Below, piece after piece: positions 17,637 through 25,767 of a stretch of DNA of 64,000 nt (position 1 is its first letter; every line of letters starts with the position of its first letter). Under the pieces are notes generated by a model. It was not told the origin of the DNA. It searched no databases and worked only from the letters and a program-made list of their open reading frames with translations. The stretch covers positions 47,343 through 111,342 of the forward strand of contig JACQQD010000003.1 of assembly GCA_016207165.1 (NCBI GenBank). The letters are read 5' to 3'. A program made the translations under genes and the position numbers. This DNA is from Microcaldota archaeon. Its GTDB lineage: Archaea; Micrarchaeota; Micrarchaeia; Norongarragalinales; Norongarragalinaceae.

Positions 17637-17939
17637 CTAGTGGATGAAGTCCCGCAGCAAGTCCACGGCCTTTCGGATGGATTGGCCGATCTGTTTTTCG
17701 CTCTTGGCGCCGGAACAAATGACTTTGCCGTTCTTGAACAACAACAGCGTGGTTCCGATGTCTTTCAGGCGCATGATGGCGCCGGGGAACTGCTCCGGCT
17801 CGTATTCGACGTTGTCGACTTCCATGGCGATGTTGAACAAATCCAGTTCCACCTTCAAATTGGCGGAGGCGACGATGTTTTCCACCTTGAACGACATGTC
17901 GACATTCCTAGGCAAGCGCTTCTTTGCTTTCTTCACCAT
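17637..17939 (-). CDS. tbp: Single-repeat TATA-binding protein (half TBP)
   Basis: A 100-residue protein matching one repeat of archaeal TBP in order: VENIVASANLKVELDL, VEYEPEQFPGAIMRLKD, TTLLLFKNGKVICSGAKS, and a helix KQIGQSIRKAVDLLRDF. The normal archaeal TBP is about 180-190 aa with two such repeats forming a saddle on TATA DNA. Here a TAG stop follows the first repeat, and no second repeat is found in any nearby frame. A basic N-terminal stretch (VKKAKKRLPRN) is added. ATG 17939 lies about 27 nt from a T/A-rich box (17964-17971). It could act as a dimer, or be a second factor beside a full TBP elsewhere. Confidence 0.85.
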   Translation of the reverse strand: MVKKAKKRLPRNVDMSFKVENIVASANLKVELDLFNIAMEVDNVEYEPEQFPGAIMRLKDIGTTLLLFKNGKVICSGAKSEKQIGQSIRKAVDLLRDFIH

Positions 17940-18022
17940 AGAGCCATCACCGTTTTAAATATGCTTTAAAAAACTTGGGGTCCCGCCTTATAAAGCCTCG
18001 GTTTGGGGTTGGAAAGGGAGGT

Positions 18023-18033
18023 TTATAAAAGGG
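18023..18033 (+). promoter_or_regulatory. Promoter of the L21e-rpoF-DUF655-rsmA operon
   Basis: TTTATAAAAGG is a strong archaeal TATA box, predicting a start site near 18055 and a leader of about 20 nt that includes AGGTG before ATG 18075. A second box, CTTATAAAG (17987-17995), lies further upstream. Confidence 0.65.
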
Positions 18034-18074
18034 GAACGGAACACATAGGATATTCTAAATTTCCAGGTGTAACC

Positions 18075-18353
18075 ATGAAGCGATCCAAAGGGGCGCATTC
18101 CAAGCGCTCCCGAAACCTCCGCGCCAAGGGCCGCGTGGCCATCACGCAGTTTTTGCAGGAATTCAAGGCCGGCGACCGCGTGCGCATCGACGTGAACACC
18201 AACGTGCTTCGCGGACGGCCCACGACCCTGCGGTTTAACCGCAAAACGGGTCTGGTGCTCGGAAAGCAAGGCAAAGCCTACTGCGTGCGCATTCAAGATG
18301 GCGGCAAACCCAAAGAGATGTTCATCCTGAACGCCCACCTCGTCAAGGTGTAA
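18075..18353 (+). CDS. rpl21e: Ribosomal protein L21e
   Basis: A 92-residue basic protein with the L21e pattern: KRSKGAHSKRSRNLR at the start, KAGDRVRIDVNTNVLRGRP in the SH3-like barrel, and TGLVLGKQGKAYCVRI. It is a large-subunit protein specific to archaea and eukaryotes. ATG 18075 has AGGTG upstream. The order L21e-rpoF-DUF655-rsmA is a well-known archaeal gene string, which supports all four assignments. Confidence 0.95.
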   Translation: MKRSKGAHSKRSRNLRAKGRVAITQFLQEFKAGDRVRIDVNTNVLRGRPTTLRFNRKTGLVLGKQGKAYCVRIQDGGKPKEMFILNAHLVKV

Positions 18354-18355
18354 AA

Positions 18356-18685
18356 ATGGAATTGATTCAAACCAAGCCCGTATCCATTCCCGAGTCGCTT
18401 GACTTGCTTTTGAAGCGCCAGAAAGACGGAGAACTGGGGTACGAACAGCAAAACACGTTGACGCATCTGGAAGCCGTGGCCAAGATGGACGGAAAAGACG
18501 CTAAGGCCATGGAAAAAGAGCTCAAGGCCGCCGTGGCGTCGATTTCAGACGCTCAGCTGGCCGCGCTCGTCTCGATTGTGCCCAAGAACGCCGATGACGT
18601 GCGCCAGGTGCTGGCCCAAGAGAAAAGCGAGGCCACCGAAGACGACGTCAAGAACATCCTGGCTATCCTGAAAGCCAAAAAATGA
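18356..18685 (+). CDS. rpoF: RNA polymerase subunit F (Rpb4 homologue)
   Basis: A 109-residue helical protein. It starts with a short beta segment (KPVSIPESLDLLLKRQ), then helices with GELGYEQQNTLTHLE. It finishes with the HRDC-like bundle ending DAQLAALVSIVPKNADDVRQ and DVKNILAILKAKK. Subunit F pairs with E (Rpb7) to form the polymerase stalk. The start is 3 nt after L21e. Size and gene order match the archaeal family. Confidence 0.92.
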   Translation: MELIQTKPVSIPESLDLLLKRQKDGELGYEQQNTLTHLEAVAKMDGKDAKAMEKELKAAVASISDAQLAALVSIVPKNADDVRQVLAQEKSEATEDDVKNILAILKAKK

Positions 18686-18743
18686 GGGGGGGCTTTAAAT
18701 TGCCCTTTCGCCTAAACTGATTTTGCGAGGCGTATGGATTGCC

Positions 18744-19322
18744 ATGTTCAAAAGGGAGGAGAACGCGTTCGTCCTGGATTTCTTGCCCCAGGGAAAGTCC
18801 GGGGAAGCCAAGCGCGAGCCCGTGGTCCAGCTTTTGGGCGACGCACAGTTCACGTTGCTTGAAGCCACGCCCAAACCCGGCGAAGCCTTGGCGTTGGGCG
18901 AAGAAGTCTACATCGGGCGCGGCGACCGCAACAAAGTCACGCACATCCGCGGCCGCATCCAGTACAATCAGTTGACCAACGCGGCACAACGGGAACTGGA
19001 AGTTCAAGTGGGGCAAATCGTTTTGCGCCGCGAAGCCGAATTCGTGCATTTTCTCAACCGCGCGGGCTCGATTTCCATCCGCGTGCACGCGTTGGAGCTT
19101 CTGCCTTCCATCGGCAAAAAACACTTGCAAGCCCTGCTCTCGGAACGCGAGAAAAAACCGTTTGAAAACTTCGCCGACGTCAACGCACGCGTGCACAACC
19201 TGGGCCGGGTCGACGAAATCTTCACGCAACGCATTTTAAGCGAACTGCGGGGCGACGAAAAGTACTACTTATTCGTCAAGATGCCCAGCCGCGACGACGA
19301 ACCCCGAAGACGGCGCTTCTAA
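18744..19322 (+). CDS. DUF655 protein (OB-fold plus helix-hairpin-helix)
   Basis: A 192-residue protein of the archaeal DUF655 family, which sits between rpoF and rsmA in many archaea. The N-terminal part is strand-rich with VYIGRGDRNKVTHIRGRIQY. The C-terminal part has helix-hairpin-helix features around LELLPSIGKKHLQALLSERE and FENFADVNARV. A nucleic-acid role, possibly in ribosome biogenesis with RsmA, is inferred from context; it has no established activity. ATG 18744 is preferred to TTG 18723. Confidence 0.9.
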   Translation: MFKREENAFVLDFLPQGKSGEAKREPVVQLLGDAQFTLLEATPKPGEALALGEEVYIGRGDRNKVTHIRGRIQYNQLTNAAQRELEVQVGQIVLRREAEFVHFLNRAGSISIRVHALELLPSIGKKHLQALLSEREKKPFENFADVNARVHNLGRVDEIFTQRILSELRGDEKYYLFVKMPSRDDEPRRRRF

Positions 19323-19326
19323 AGCC

Positions 19327-20085
19327 ATGAGACGCCCTCCGCTTGCCCAACACTTTTTGTGGGATTCCCAAGTCACCCGCCGGGCGGCCAACGTCGTTTC
19401 CCTGAAAGGCCTCCGCGTGCTGGAAGTCGGCGCCGGCACCGGCGCGCTGACCGTTGAACTGGCCCGCCAGAAACCCGAGAAACTCGTCGCCGTGGAAACG
19501 GACGCCGAACTCATTGTGAAACTCAATGCGCGCGTGCGGGACTGGCCCAACGTCAGCGTCGTACACCACGACGTACGCCAAATGGATTTCTCGGGTTTTG
19601 ACCTGGTTGCCGGCAACATCCCCTTCTACCTGTCATCGGAACTCATTTTCAAGACGTTGGAAAGCGGGGCCGACGCCCTTTTTTTCCTTCAAAAAGAGTT
19701 TGCAGACCGTTTGGTGGCCCAACCCGGTTCATCGTCGTGGGGCCGGTTGAGCGTCAACGCGCAGAACCACGCCGACGTGCGCATCGCCTTGGACGTGCCG
19801 CGGTTTGCCTTCAGCCCGCCTCCCGCCGTAGACGCTTGCGTCGTGGTATTGAAACGCAAAGCCCCGGAGGCCATCGACGAAAAACTCGTCGAGGCGTTGT
19901 TCTCGCACAAGAACCAGAAAATCCAGAACGCGTTTGAGCACTCCGCGCGAAAACTCGGCCTGAAAAAAGACGAAGCCAAAACCATTTCCAGGGAAATGCC
20001 CTTCTCGCAGGAGCGCGTGCGCCGCCTCACGCTGTCCAACTGGCTGACGCTCTCGGATTTCCTGAAAAAGAAAAAAAAGGCGTAA
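19327..20085 (+). CDS. rsmA: 16S rRNA dimethyladenosine transferase (KsgA/Dim1)
   Basis: A 252-residue Rossmann methyltransferase. It opens QHFLWDSQVTRRAA; motif I is VLEVGAGTGALTVELA; the acidic SAM residue is AVETDAEL; the catalytic motif IV is GNIPFYLSSE. It dimethylates two adjacent adenines in the 3' hairpin of 16S rRNA, a late small-subunit assembly step. The C-terminal helical domain ends in a lysine run. It starts 4 nt after DUF655. Confidence 0.94.
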   Translation: MRRPPLAQHFLWDSQVTRRAANVVSLKGLRVLEVGAGTGALTVELARQKPEKLVAVETDAELIVKLNARVRDWPNVSVVHHDVRQMDFSGFDLVAGNIPFYLSSELIFKTLESGADALFFLQKEFADRLVAQPGSSSWGRLSVNAQNHADVRIALDVPRFAFSPPPAVDACVVVLKRKAPEAIDEKLVEALFSHKNQKIQNAFEHSARKLGLKKDEAKTISREMPFSQERVRRLTLSNWLTLSDFLKKKKKA

Positions 20086-20090
20086 CCGCG

Positions 20091-21362
20091 TTACGCTTCC
20101 GAAAGTACGAGTTGGACTTTGTCCGACGGCCGCGTCAAATTGCCGGCGCGAATGCCGACCAGCGTGTGCACGCCTTTTTGCTCCGCCAAATCCAGCAACC
20201 GCTGGGTGACGATGCCGTCCAACACCACCGCATGCACGTTCTTGGCGTCGCTCAAACTCTTCATGATCTCGCGGATGGGCACTTCACGCATCGGCTTGAA
20301 GCCTGAATCCAAAAAGCGCGCCTTGAGCGAGCCCTCCAAGTCCTTCAACAGCCCTTTAAGCGACGGGTCTCCGGCGGCCTGGGGTTCGGCAACAGCGGCA
20401 GGCACGGGCCTTGGCAGCGGCTTTGGTTCCGACTCGCCTTCCGGCTCATTCATGGGAACCGGCTCGTCCGAGAACGGTTCGGCGAACTCTTTCTTCTCGT
20501 TGCGGCGGGACTCGCGGCGCGACTCCATCATGGAGTCATAGCCCTTGACTTGTTCCACCGGCACTTTGCGGCGCAGGGACTTGATAAGCTCCTTGCGCGA
20601 AAGCTCTTCGACTTCTTTGCCCGGCGGAGCGCGGGCCACGAAATCAATTTCCGTGGCCGCCAAAAGCTCCCGCAAAATGATGTCTCCCCCGCGGTCGCCG
20701 TCCAGAAACGCGGTGACTTCCTTTTGCTTGCAGAGCTCGATGATGGTGGGGTTGACTTTCGCGCCGCCTACGGCTACAACATTCTTGAAGTTGTTCTTCA
20801 ACATGTTGACCACGTCGGCGCGGCCCTCCACGACAATGATTTCCTCGGAGGAGGCCGCATCCGGTCCGGCGGCCAGCTTGTCGGCGCCCAACGCGACGAC
20901 TTCCGAGACTTTGACGTGGTCCCGCACCAGTTCCGCGAGCTGCTTGGATTCCGGCAATTCTTCCGTTACCAGGCTCTGAAGCAACGCTTTCGCCCGGTCC
21001 AAGACCATCTTGCGCTTCAAATTTCGTGAGTCCTCGATGCGGTGCACCTTGATGCGCGCCTCGCAGGGCCCCACGCGGTCCACGACTTCCAACGCACCCG
21101 CCAAAATGCTGGTGTCCACCATGTCTAGGCTGGAAGGAACCACGATGGTGCCGAAGCTCTTGCCGCCCCGCAACTGCAAGTCGACTTCAATTCTACCGAT
21201 TCGGCCGTTTTTCTGCAATTCACGCAAGTCCAGTTCGTCGCCCAGCAACCCCTCGGTCTGGCCGAAGACGGCGCCGACGATGTCCGGTTTTTCGACGATT
21301 CCGGAAATCTCAAAACTCGCCTTGATCAAGTACTTGACGGTATCCACGTATGTTTTTCCCAT
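20091..21362 (-). CDS. dnaG: Archaeal DnaG (Toprim protein, exosome-associated)
   Basis: A 423-residue archaeal DnaG. The N-terminus (MGKTYVDTVKYLIKASFE, then GAVFGQTEGLLGDELDLREL) is characteristic. The Toprim domain has the catalytic Glu in EEIIVVEGRADVVNML and the DxD-type motif as FLDGDRGGDIIL. A Pro/Glu-rich low-complexity region follows, then a C-terminal domain from about residue 335. Archaeal DnaG makes primers in vitro but is mainly known as an exosome component. Start ATG 21362 has GGTGA upstream. It ends a leftward operon with a CBS protein and a small Toprim protein. Confidence 0.93.
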   Translation of the reverse strand: MGKTYVDTVKYLIKASFEISGIVEKPDIVGAVFGQTEGLLGDELDLRELQKNGRIGRIEVDLQLRGGKSFGTIVVPSSLDMVDTSILAGALEVVDRVGPCEARIKVHRIEDSRNLKRKMVLDRAKALLQSLVTEELPESKQLAELVRDHVKVSEVVALGADKLAAGPDAASSEEIIVVEGRADVVNMLKNNFKNVVAVGGAKVNPTIIELCKQKEVTAFLDGDRGGDIILRELLAATEIDFVARAPPGKEVEELSRKELIKSLRRKVPVEQVKGYDSMMESRRESRRNEKKEFAEPFSDEPVPMNEPEGESEPKPLPRPVPAAVAEPQAAGDPSLKGLLKDLEGSLKARFLDSGFKPMREVPIREIMKSLSDAKNVHAVVLDGIVTQRLLDLAEQKGVHTLVGIRAGNLTRPSDKVQLVLSEA

Positions 21363-21367
21363 TGAGT

Positions 21368-21805
21368 TCACCTTACGTTTTTGGACGACAACTCGACGTA
21401 TCGGGCTGGCAAGTCCTCCACGGTCCGCACGCCGAACACGCGTTCAAAGCGGTTTCGGACGAGGGCCTGGGGGACGACGCCGTAAGCCAACAAAAATTCC
21501 GTGAAACGGTCCGTCAAGCGCCGTCCGTCCGCGTCAAAGTCGAACAACAACACCACGCCATGCTGACCGCACAGCGTCGCGTTTTTTTCGACGAAGCGCA
21601 ACGGCGGCCCGTGGGGAGTGAACACCAACGCATCCACGCCCAAGGCCTCCAACGCCTTTTTGTCGCGTTTTCCTTCCACGAGGACCACGCGGCCTTCCAA
21701 CAACTGGAGGGTCTTGTCCAGGACCGATTGCACGGTTTGGGCCTTCAAAGCCTGATTTTTCAACCTCGAGTTCAGCCTATGCGCGAATGCGTTCGCGTTC
21801 GGCAA
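21368..21805 (-). CDS. Small Toprim-domain protein (UPF0292-like)
   Basis: A stand-alone Toprim domain of about 131-145 aa. The Glu motif is RVVLVEGKRDKKALEALG and the acidic metal motif is VVLLFDFDADGRRLTDRF. It resembles archaeal UPF0292 and M5-type Toprim proteins, possible nucleases or primase-like proteins acting on RNA. It lies directly before dnaG (5-nt gap) and overlaps the CBS-domain gene by 29 nt if TTG 21805 is the start; TTG 21763 would remove the overlap. The pairing with another Toprim protein, DnaG, suggests a shared RNA-processing task. Confidence 0.82.
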   Translation of the reverse strand: MPNANAFAHRLNSRLKNQALKAQTVQSVLDKTLQLLEGRVVLVEGKRDKKALEALGVDALVFTPHGPPLRFVEKNATLCGQHGVVLLFDFDADGRRLTDRFTEFLLAYGVVPQALVRNRFERVFGVRTVEDLPARYVELSSKNVR

Positions 21806-22205
21806 TCAGGTCATACAAGGAGGGAGACAAATCCACGATGTCGCGTGCGGAAATGATGCCGGCCACTTCGTTGCCGTCCCTTCCGCCGAACACCACGAGT
21901 CTTTTCACGCGTTTTTGCCCCATCAACCGGGCGGCATCCGTCAAATCGGATTCCGGCCCAAGGCCAATCAACGGCTTGGACGCCACATCTTTTACGGCGG
22001 CGTCCAGTTTCTTCTTGGAGAGGACTTTTCGAACCAGGTCCTCGTCGGTGAGAAGGGCGTAGATTTTTCCGCGGGAATTGGTGACCACCAAGCACCCGAC
22101 GTCGTTTTTCGTCATGCGCTCGGCGGCCTCGAAGATCGAAGCGTCATCCGCAATGGTGACCAATTCGGTCTTCATGCAGTCTCCCACTTTAATGCCTGTA
22201 TCCAT
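21777..22205 (-). CDS. CBS-domain pair protein
   Basis: A 142-residue protein made of two CBS motifs. The first has VGDCMKTELVTIADDASIFEAA and GKIYALLTDEDLVRKVL; the second has VKDVASKPLIGLGPESDLTDA and EVAGIISARDIVDL. Such pairs bind adenosyl ligands (AMP, ATP, SAM) and act as energy sensors. It is the first gene of the leftward CBS-Toprim-dnaG operon. A TATA-like GTATTTAAG (reverse strand, about 22238-22230) lies 29 nt before ATG 22205, consistent with a leaderless start. Confidence 0.9.
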   Translation of the reverse strand: MDTGIKVGDCMKTELVTIADDASIFEAAERMTKNDVGCLVVTNSRGKIYALLTDEDLVRKVLSKKKLDAAVKDVASKPLIGLGPESDLTDAARLMGQKRVKRLVVFGGRDGNEVAGIISARDIVDLSPSLYDLIAERERIRA

Positions 22206-22296
22206 TCAACGCATCTAGTACTTGGATTTACTTAAATACGCATCGCTTGCCGGCGTTAACCAATTCGGCGAATGACGAACCTTTGCTGGAAATGCG

Positions 22297-23589
22297 TCAG
22301 GGATACGCCCGGTTCATGACCCGCGGAAACGCCGTGGCATCGCGGATGTGCTCCAAGCCGGCCACCCACTTGACCAAGCGCTCGACGCCCAAGCCAAAGC
22401 CGCTATGCTGGACGGAACCAAACCGCCGCAAATCCAAGTACCACGCGTAGTTCTCCAGTTTCTCGCCGGCTTTCTTGAGCTTCTTTTCAATGCGCTGGAG
22501 GTCAACCTCGCGTTCCGACCCGCCGATGATTTCGCCGCCGCCCGGAGCGATGAGGTCGTGGTTGTTGACAGTGCCGTCCGGGTTCTCCAACATGTAAAAC
22601 GGCTTCATGGACGAGGGAAAGTGCGTGACGAATACCGGCTGGTCCAAGCCCTCCGTCAAAGCCGCTTCCTCGTCCGCGCCAAAGTCGTCGCCCTCCTTGA
22701 ATTTGAAGCCCTTTTTTTGGAGGCGTTTGACAGCGTCCTGGTACGCAAGTTTTTCAAACGGCGCGCTGATTTTTTCCAAGTCTTGCGGGTTTCTTCCCAA
22801 AACGGCCAACTCTTTCTGGCATTGCCGCGCCACTTCATGACACACAAACGCCACCAGTTTCTCTTCAAAAGCCATGATTTCCTCGTGGGAACAATGCGCG
22901 GCCTCGCCCTCAAAGTGCCAGTATTCGGCGAGGTGTTTTGGGGTCCGGCTTTTCTCGGCGCGAAAAGAAGGCGTGATGGCGTAGACTTTCTCCAACGAAA
23001 AAATCAACGCTTCCAAGTGCAGTTGCGCGCTTTGGGATAGAAACGCTTTTTTCCCAAAATACGGGACTTCGAACAAAGTGGACCCGCCTTCCGCCGCGGA
23101 CGACGACAAGATGGGGGGCGTGGTTTCAATGTAGCCTTCTTTCTTGCAGTACTCTCGAATGGCTTCAAGCACAACGGCTTTGACTTTCATGGCCGCCGTC
23201 AATTCGCGCGAACGCAACCACAAATGCCTTACATCCAGTAAAAACTCGGTGGACTGGTCCTTGGAAATGGGGAAGACCTCGGAAAAGTGAAGCACGTGAA
23301 AATGGGACGCCTGAAGTTCAAATCCGCCTGGAGCGCGGGAATCTTTCTTGACGGTGCCTTCCACGATCACCGCGCTTTCAAGCAATGCTTTGGACGCATC
23401 CTCAAAGTGGTCGTCCTTGACAACTCCTTTCTTGACCGCACACTGGAGAATTCCGGTGGAGTCACGCACCACGACGAAATTGAGTTTGCCTTGACTGCGC
23501 GAGCGGTAAATCCAGCCCCGGATCTTCACGGCGCGGCCTTCGGGGACGTGGCCGTCAAGCACTTGTTCAATGGGGGTCACTTGAGTCAT
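22297..23589 (-). CDS. asnS: Asparaginyl-tRNA synthetase
   Basis: A 430-residue class IIb synthetase. The OB-fold anticodon-binding domain has AVKIRGWIYRSRSQGKLNFV. The core has motif 2 as SFRAEKSRTPKHLAEYWHFE and motif 3 as GFGLGVERLVKWV. LSQSAQLHLEAL and the HFPSSMKPFYM loop favour AsnRS over AspRS; PFYM with the adjacent small residues is typical of the Asn form. ATG 23589 (MTQVTPIEQVL) is the natural start; the longer ORF upstream is spurious. A purine-rich stretch precedes it. Confidence 0.9.
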   Translation of the reverse strand: MTQVTPIEQVLDGHVPEGRAVKIRGWIYRSRSQGKLNFVVVRDSTGILQCAVKKGVVKDDHFEDASKALLESAVIVEGTVKKDSRAPGGFELQASHFHVLHFSEVFPISKDQSTEFLLDVRHLWLRSRELTAAMKVKAVVLEAIREYCKKEGYIETTPPILSSSAAEGGSTLFEVPYFGKKAFLSQSAQLHLEALIFSLEKVYAITPSFRAEKSRTPKHLAEYWHFEGEAAHCSHEEIMAFEEKLVAFVCHEVARQCQKELAVLGRNPQDLEKISAPFEKLAYQDAVKRLQKKGFKFKEGDDFGADEEAALTEGLDQPVFVTHFPSSMKPFYMLENPDGTVNNHDLIAPGGGEIIGGSEREVDLQRIEKKLKKAGEKLENYAWYLDLRRFGSVQHSGFGLGVERLVKWVAGLEHIRDATAFPRVMNRAYP

Positions 23590-23632
23590 TGAAAGAAAAG
23601 AGGGAGAAAAAAGAAGAAAAGGCTTCTGGAGG

Positions 23633-24085
23633 TCACCGCTTCTTGCGGGCGCGAAGGTACTGCTTGTTTTCCTGGCCGCGGGCAATGGGAGCTGGATCCA
23701 GTTTATAGTACACCCAGGCCGCCGCGGCGGTGCCGACGATGCTGAAAGGCACTTGAACCAAGGGCACCACGTCCGGCAGGTTGTAGAAAAGCCACGCAAT
23801 CACGTCGGGAATGGCTAACAAAATGCCGAACTGAATGCCGTGCTTGAGGGGTTGCACGTTCTGGCCGCGGCCCAGCTTCTCCAAAAACTCGCACATGATG
23901 TAGATGCCAGCCAAAAGCAACACCAAGAACCCGGCCATGGGAACCAACGGATCACCGGCGCGAACAACGCCTTGGGCCTGAAGCTGGAGCCACGTTGGCA
24001 TCAAAATCACGCTGTTTCCAATGTTCAAAATCACAACCGCTGCAATCCACGCGCCCAAAACGCCTTTCCAAAACCGAAGATTCAT
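23633..24085 (-). CDS. Hypothetical membrane protein, 150 aa
   Basis: Four membrane helices are visible: about residues 7-28, 45-66, 84-104 and 112-131. A polar C-terminus ends RARKKR. The first helix (LGAWIAAVVILNIGNSVIL) and third (LLAIPDVIAWLFYNL) contain polar or proline residues that may matter for transport, but no family is recognised. ATG 24085 or the leaderless GTG 24097 (27 nt from a box centred at 24124) could be the start. Confidence 0.65.
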   Translation of the reverse strand: MNLRFWKGVLGAWIAAVVILNIGNSVILMPTWLQLQAQGVVRAGDPLVPMAGFLVLLLAGIYIMCEFLEKLGRGQNVQPLKHGIQFGILLAIPDVIAWLFYNLPDVVPLVQVPFSIVGTAAAAWVYYKLDPAPIARGQENKQYLRARKKR

Positions 24086-24205
24086 GAGATAAACCACCTG
24101 CTAACCACGAAGGCGGCCCAGAATAAAAACAACGAGGAAGCAGTCACCTCCGGCACTTCTTTAAAACCAAGAAGCGTAAGAATGCATTCGAGGAAAAAAC
24201 CCAGC

Positions 24206-24502
24206 ATGGAAGTCAACCCGGAAGCCATCCAGGAGGCCCTCGCCCGCAAACAGCACGCCCTGGGTCAGGCGGAAGTCAGGCCAGAAGCGCAAACCGACGG
24301 AAGGAAAGCGTGGACGATTCACTTCCCCAAAGCGCCGCGGCGCCTTACGCCGGAAGAAAAGCAAAGGGAGTTGATTGCGCTAAAAGCGCACTTGGCTCAA
24401 GCGCTCTCCGTGGGATTTGAAAACGCAAACCTCGACATTCGACGCACACACGAACCACCTGGCCTCTTCGTTCGCCTCGCCCCCCGCTATGAACCACTCT
24501 GA
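24206..24502 (+). CDS. Hypothetical protein, 98 aa
   Basis: A small, charged, helix-rich protein with no recognised domain (PEAIQEALARKQHALGQAEV at the start; LTPEEKQRELIALKAHLAQA in the middle). A TATA-like CTTTAAAAC (24159-24167) predicts transcription from about 24190, which favours ATG 24206 over ATG 24182. It precedes pth2 on the same strand, and the C-terminus ends with a short beta-like stretch (GLFVRLAPRYEPL). Confidence 0.5.
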   Translation: MEVNPEAIQEALARKQHALGQAEVRPEAQTDGRKAWTIHFPKAPRRLTPEEKQRELIALKAHLAQALSVGFENANLDIRRTHEPPGLFVRLAPRYEPL

Positions 24503-24554
24503 ACGGCTTGCGCAATCGGGGGAATTATTAACCTCGGCGGAAGAAAAAAACGTC

Positions 24555-24899
24555 ATGGCCTACAAACAAGCGCTGATCGTCCGAACCGATTTGGGCATGG
24601 GCAAAGGCAAAATCGCGGCGCAATGCGCGCACGGCTCCATTTCCGCGTACCTCAAGGCCGATTCGGAAAGCCGGGCCGCGTGGGTAAATTCCGGCATGGA
24701 AAAAGTCGTCCTGAAAGTCCAATCCGAGAAAGAACTAGCCACCCTCTTCCAAAAAGCAAAAAAAGCGGGGCTCCCGGCGGCGATCATCACGGACGCGGGC
24801 CACACCCAAATCGCTCCTGGAACGAAAACCGTGGTAGGCATTGGGCCGGCGGAAGAAGACGAGTTGGACGCCTTGACGGGCGACTTGAAACTGCTTTAG
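24555..24899 (+). CDS. pth2: Peptidyl-tRNA hydrolase, archaeal/eukaryotic Pth2 type
   Basis: A 114-residue Pth2. It has the signature KQALIVRTDLGMGKGKIAAQ with C-A-H-G following, then LPAAIITDAGHTQIAPGTKTV and a closing GIGPAEEDELDALTGDLKLL. The enzyme recycles tRNA from stalled peptidyl-tRNA. Length and all conserved blocks are complete. ATG 24555 is the family start; an ATG at 24489 would add 22 unrelated residues. Confidence 0.95.
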   Translation: MAYKQALIVRTDLGMGKGKIAAQCAHGSISAYLKADSESRAAWVNSGMEKVVLKVQSEKELATLFQKAKKAGLPAAIITDAGHTQIAPGTKTVVGIGPAEEDELDALTGDLKLL

Positions 24900-25279
24900 C
24901 CGACGATGTTCTCAAACGTCAAGCCGATGGGCAACTCCTTTTCCGACAAGCTGTACCCTGAACCCGTTTCCTTCAACAACGCCAACGGGAAAAACCGCCA
25001 GTCCGTGTGGGGAAATTTCCAAGCCACGTATATGGGAAGGCCCGTGCGCTGTTCCCACTCCCGGTACAAAACGATTTTGGGTTTTTCAAAATGAAGCGAA
25101 TTTTTCCACGCCTTGCACTCCAACGCGAACTTCTTCGTCGTCTTCAAGACAATCAAATCCGGTGACACGCCATCCGAGCCCGACCCCGACGCCCGCGTGA
25201 CGAAAAAACCCTTCTCTTCCAGCATTTTTTTGAGCTGGCGTTCGTACAGGGTGCCTTTGGCTTTGCGGGAATTCGTCAC
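24896..25279 (-). CDS. hjc: Holliday junction resolvase Hjc
   Basis: A 127-residue archaeal resolvase. The nuclease motif is seen as the early Glu in GTLYERQLKKMLEEKGFF, then SGSGSDGVSPDLIVLK (catalytic Asp) and KKFALECKAWKNS (the ExK pair). It cuts four-way junctions during recombinational repair as a dimer. Start is GTG 25279; no ATG is available before the conserved Glu. The stop overlaps the convergent pth2 stop by 4 nt. Confidence 0.92.
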   Translation of the reverse strand: MTNSRKAKGTLYERQLKKMLEEKGFFVTRASGSGSDGVSPDLIVLKTTKKFALECKAWKNSLHFEKPKIVLYREWEQRTGLPIYVAWKFPHTDWRFFPLALLKETGSGYSLSEKELPIGLTFENIVG

Positions 25280-25341
25280 GAGTCAGTACAGCTCCAAGGG
25301 AAAGAAAAAAGAAATCAAAAAGATAAAGACCGGCACTTCCA

Positions 25342-25767
25342 CTAAGCCGGCGCAATGGTCCGCAGTGCGGGCTTCTTGGAAGGAAAGTCAGAAGCGTTGA
25401 CCACGACGTCTTCTGCGCTCGCCAACTCCATTAGGATACGACCGGGCCCGGCCACGCATAGTTCCATCTTGTCCCCGATGCGGGCTCCGACCGCCTCAAG
25501 AAGTTCGGCGGGCAAGTAAACGACGGGTTTCTTTCCTGCAGCCGAACTAATTTTGCGGGTCAAACGAATGGGCGGAGCCAAGGAATAGATGATCTTCTCA
25601 AGGGCCCTAGCCTGCGGGGAGGTGAACGCTTCCAAACCGCATTGCGGGCACCGGAGGCCTTCTGCATCCTTGACGATGACACCCCGGGCCTCGTAGTCCA
25701 TACGGACAACGTCCATGGGCACGTGACATTTGTAACAGCGAATCTTTCCTTGGTCCATGGCGTTCAT
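25342..25767 (-). CDS. YgiT-type zinc ribbon fused to an AbrB-like domain (antitoxin-type regulator)
   Basis: A 141-residue protein with an N-terminal four-Cys ribbon (IRCYKCHVPMDVV and LRCPQCGLEAF) spaced like YgiT/MqsA antitoxins. A linker and a C-terminal AbrB/SpoVT-like barrel follow (KPVVYLPAELLEAVGARIGDKMEL). AbrB and MqsA domains both bind operator DNA. The upstream gene is a decayed toxin-like ORF whose stop overlaps this ATG (ATGA, 25767-25764), and a 21-bp palindrome lies in the promoter. ATG 25767 is therefore likely; ATG 25758 is an alternative. Confidence 0.82.
   Translation of the reverse strand: MNAMDQGKIRCYKCHVPMDVVRMDYEARGVIVKDAEGLRCPQCGLEAFTSPQARALEKIIYSLAPPIRLTRKISSAAGKKPVVYLPAELLEAVGARIGDKMELCVAGPGRILMELASAEDVVVNASDFPSKKPALRTIAPA

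Noticed and set aside
17487-17640. A second TBP repeat after a premature stop
   Set aside because: None of the reverse frames there shows the IVNIVAS, EQFPG or SGKIVxTG blocks of TBP.
22995-23012. AAAAAATCAAC inside asnS, the core of the promoter signature
   Set aside because: It lies in a coding region, encodes conserved residues and has no TATA box at the right spacing, so it is a chance match.
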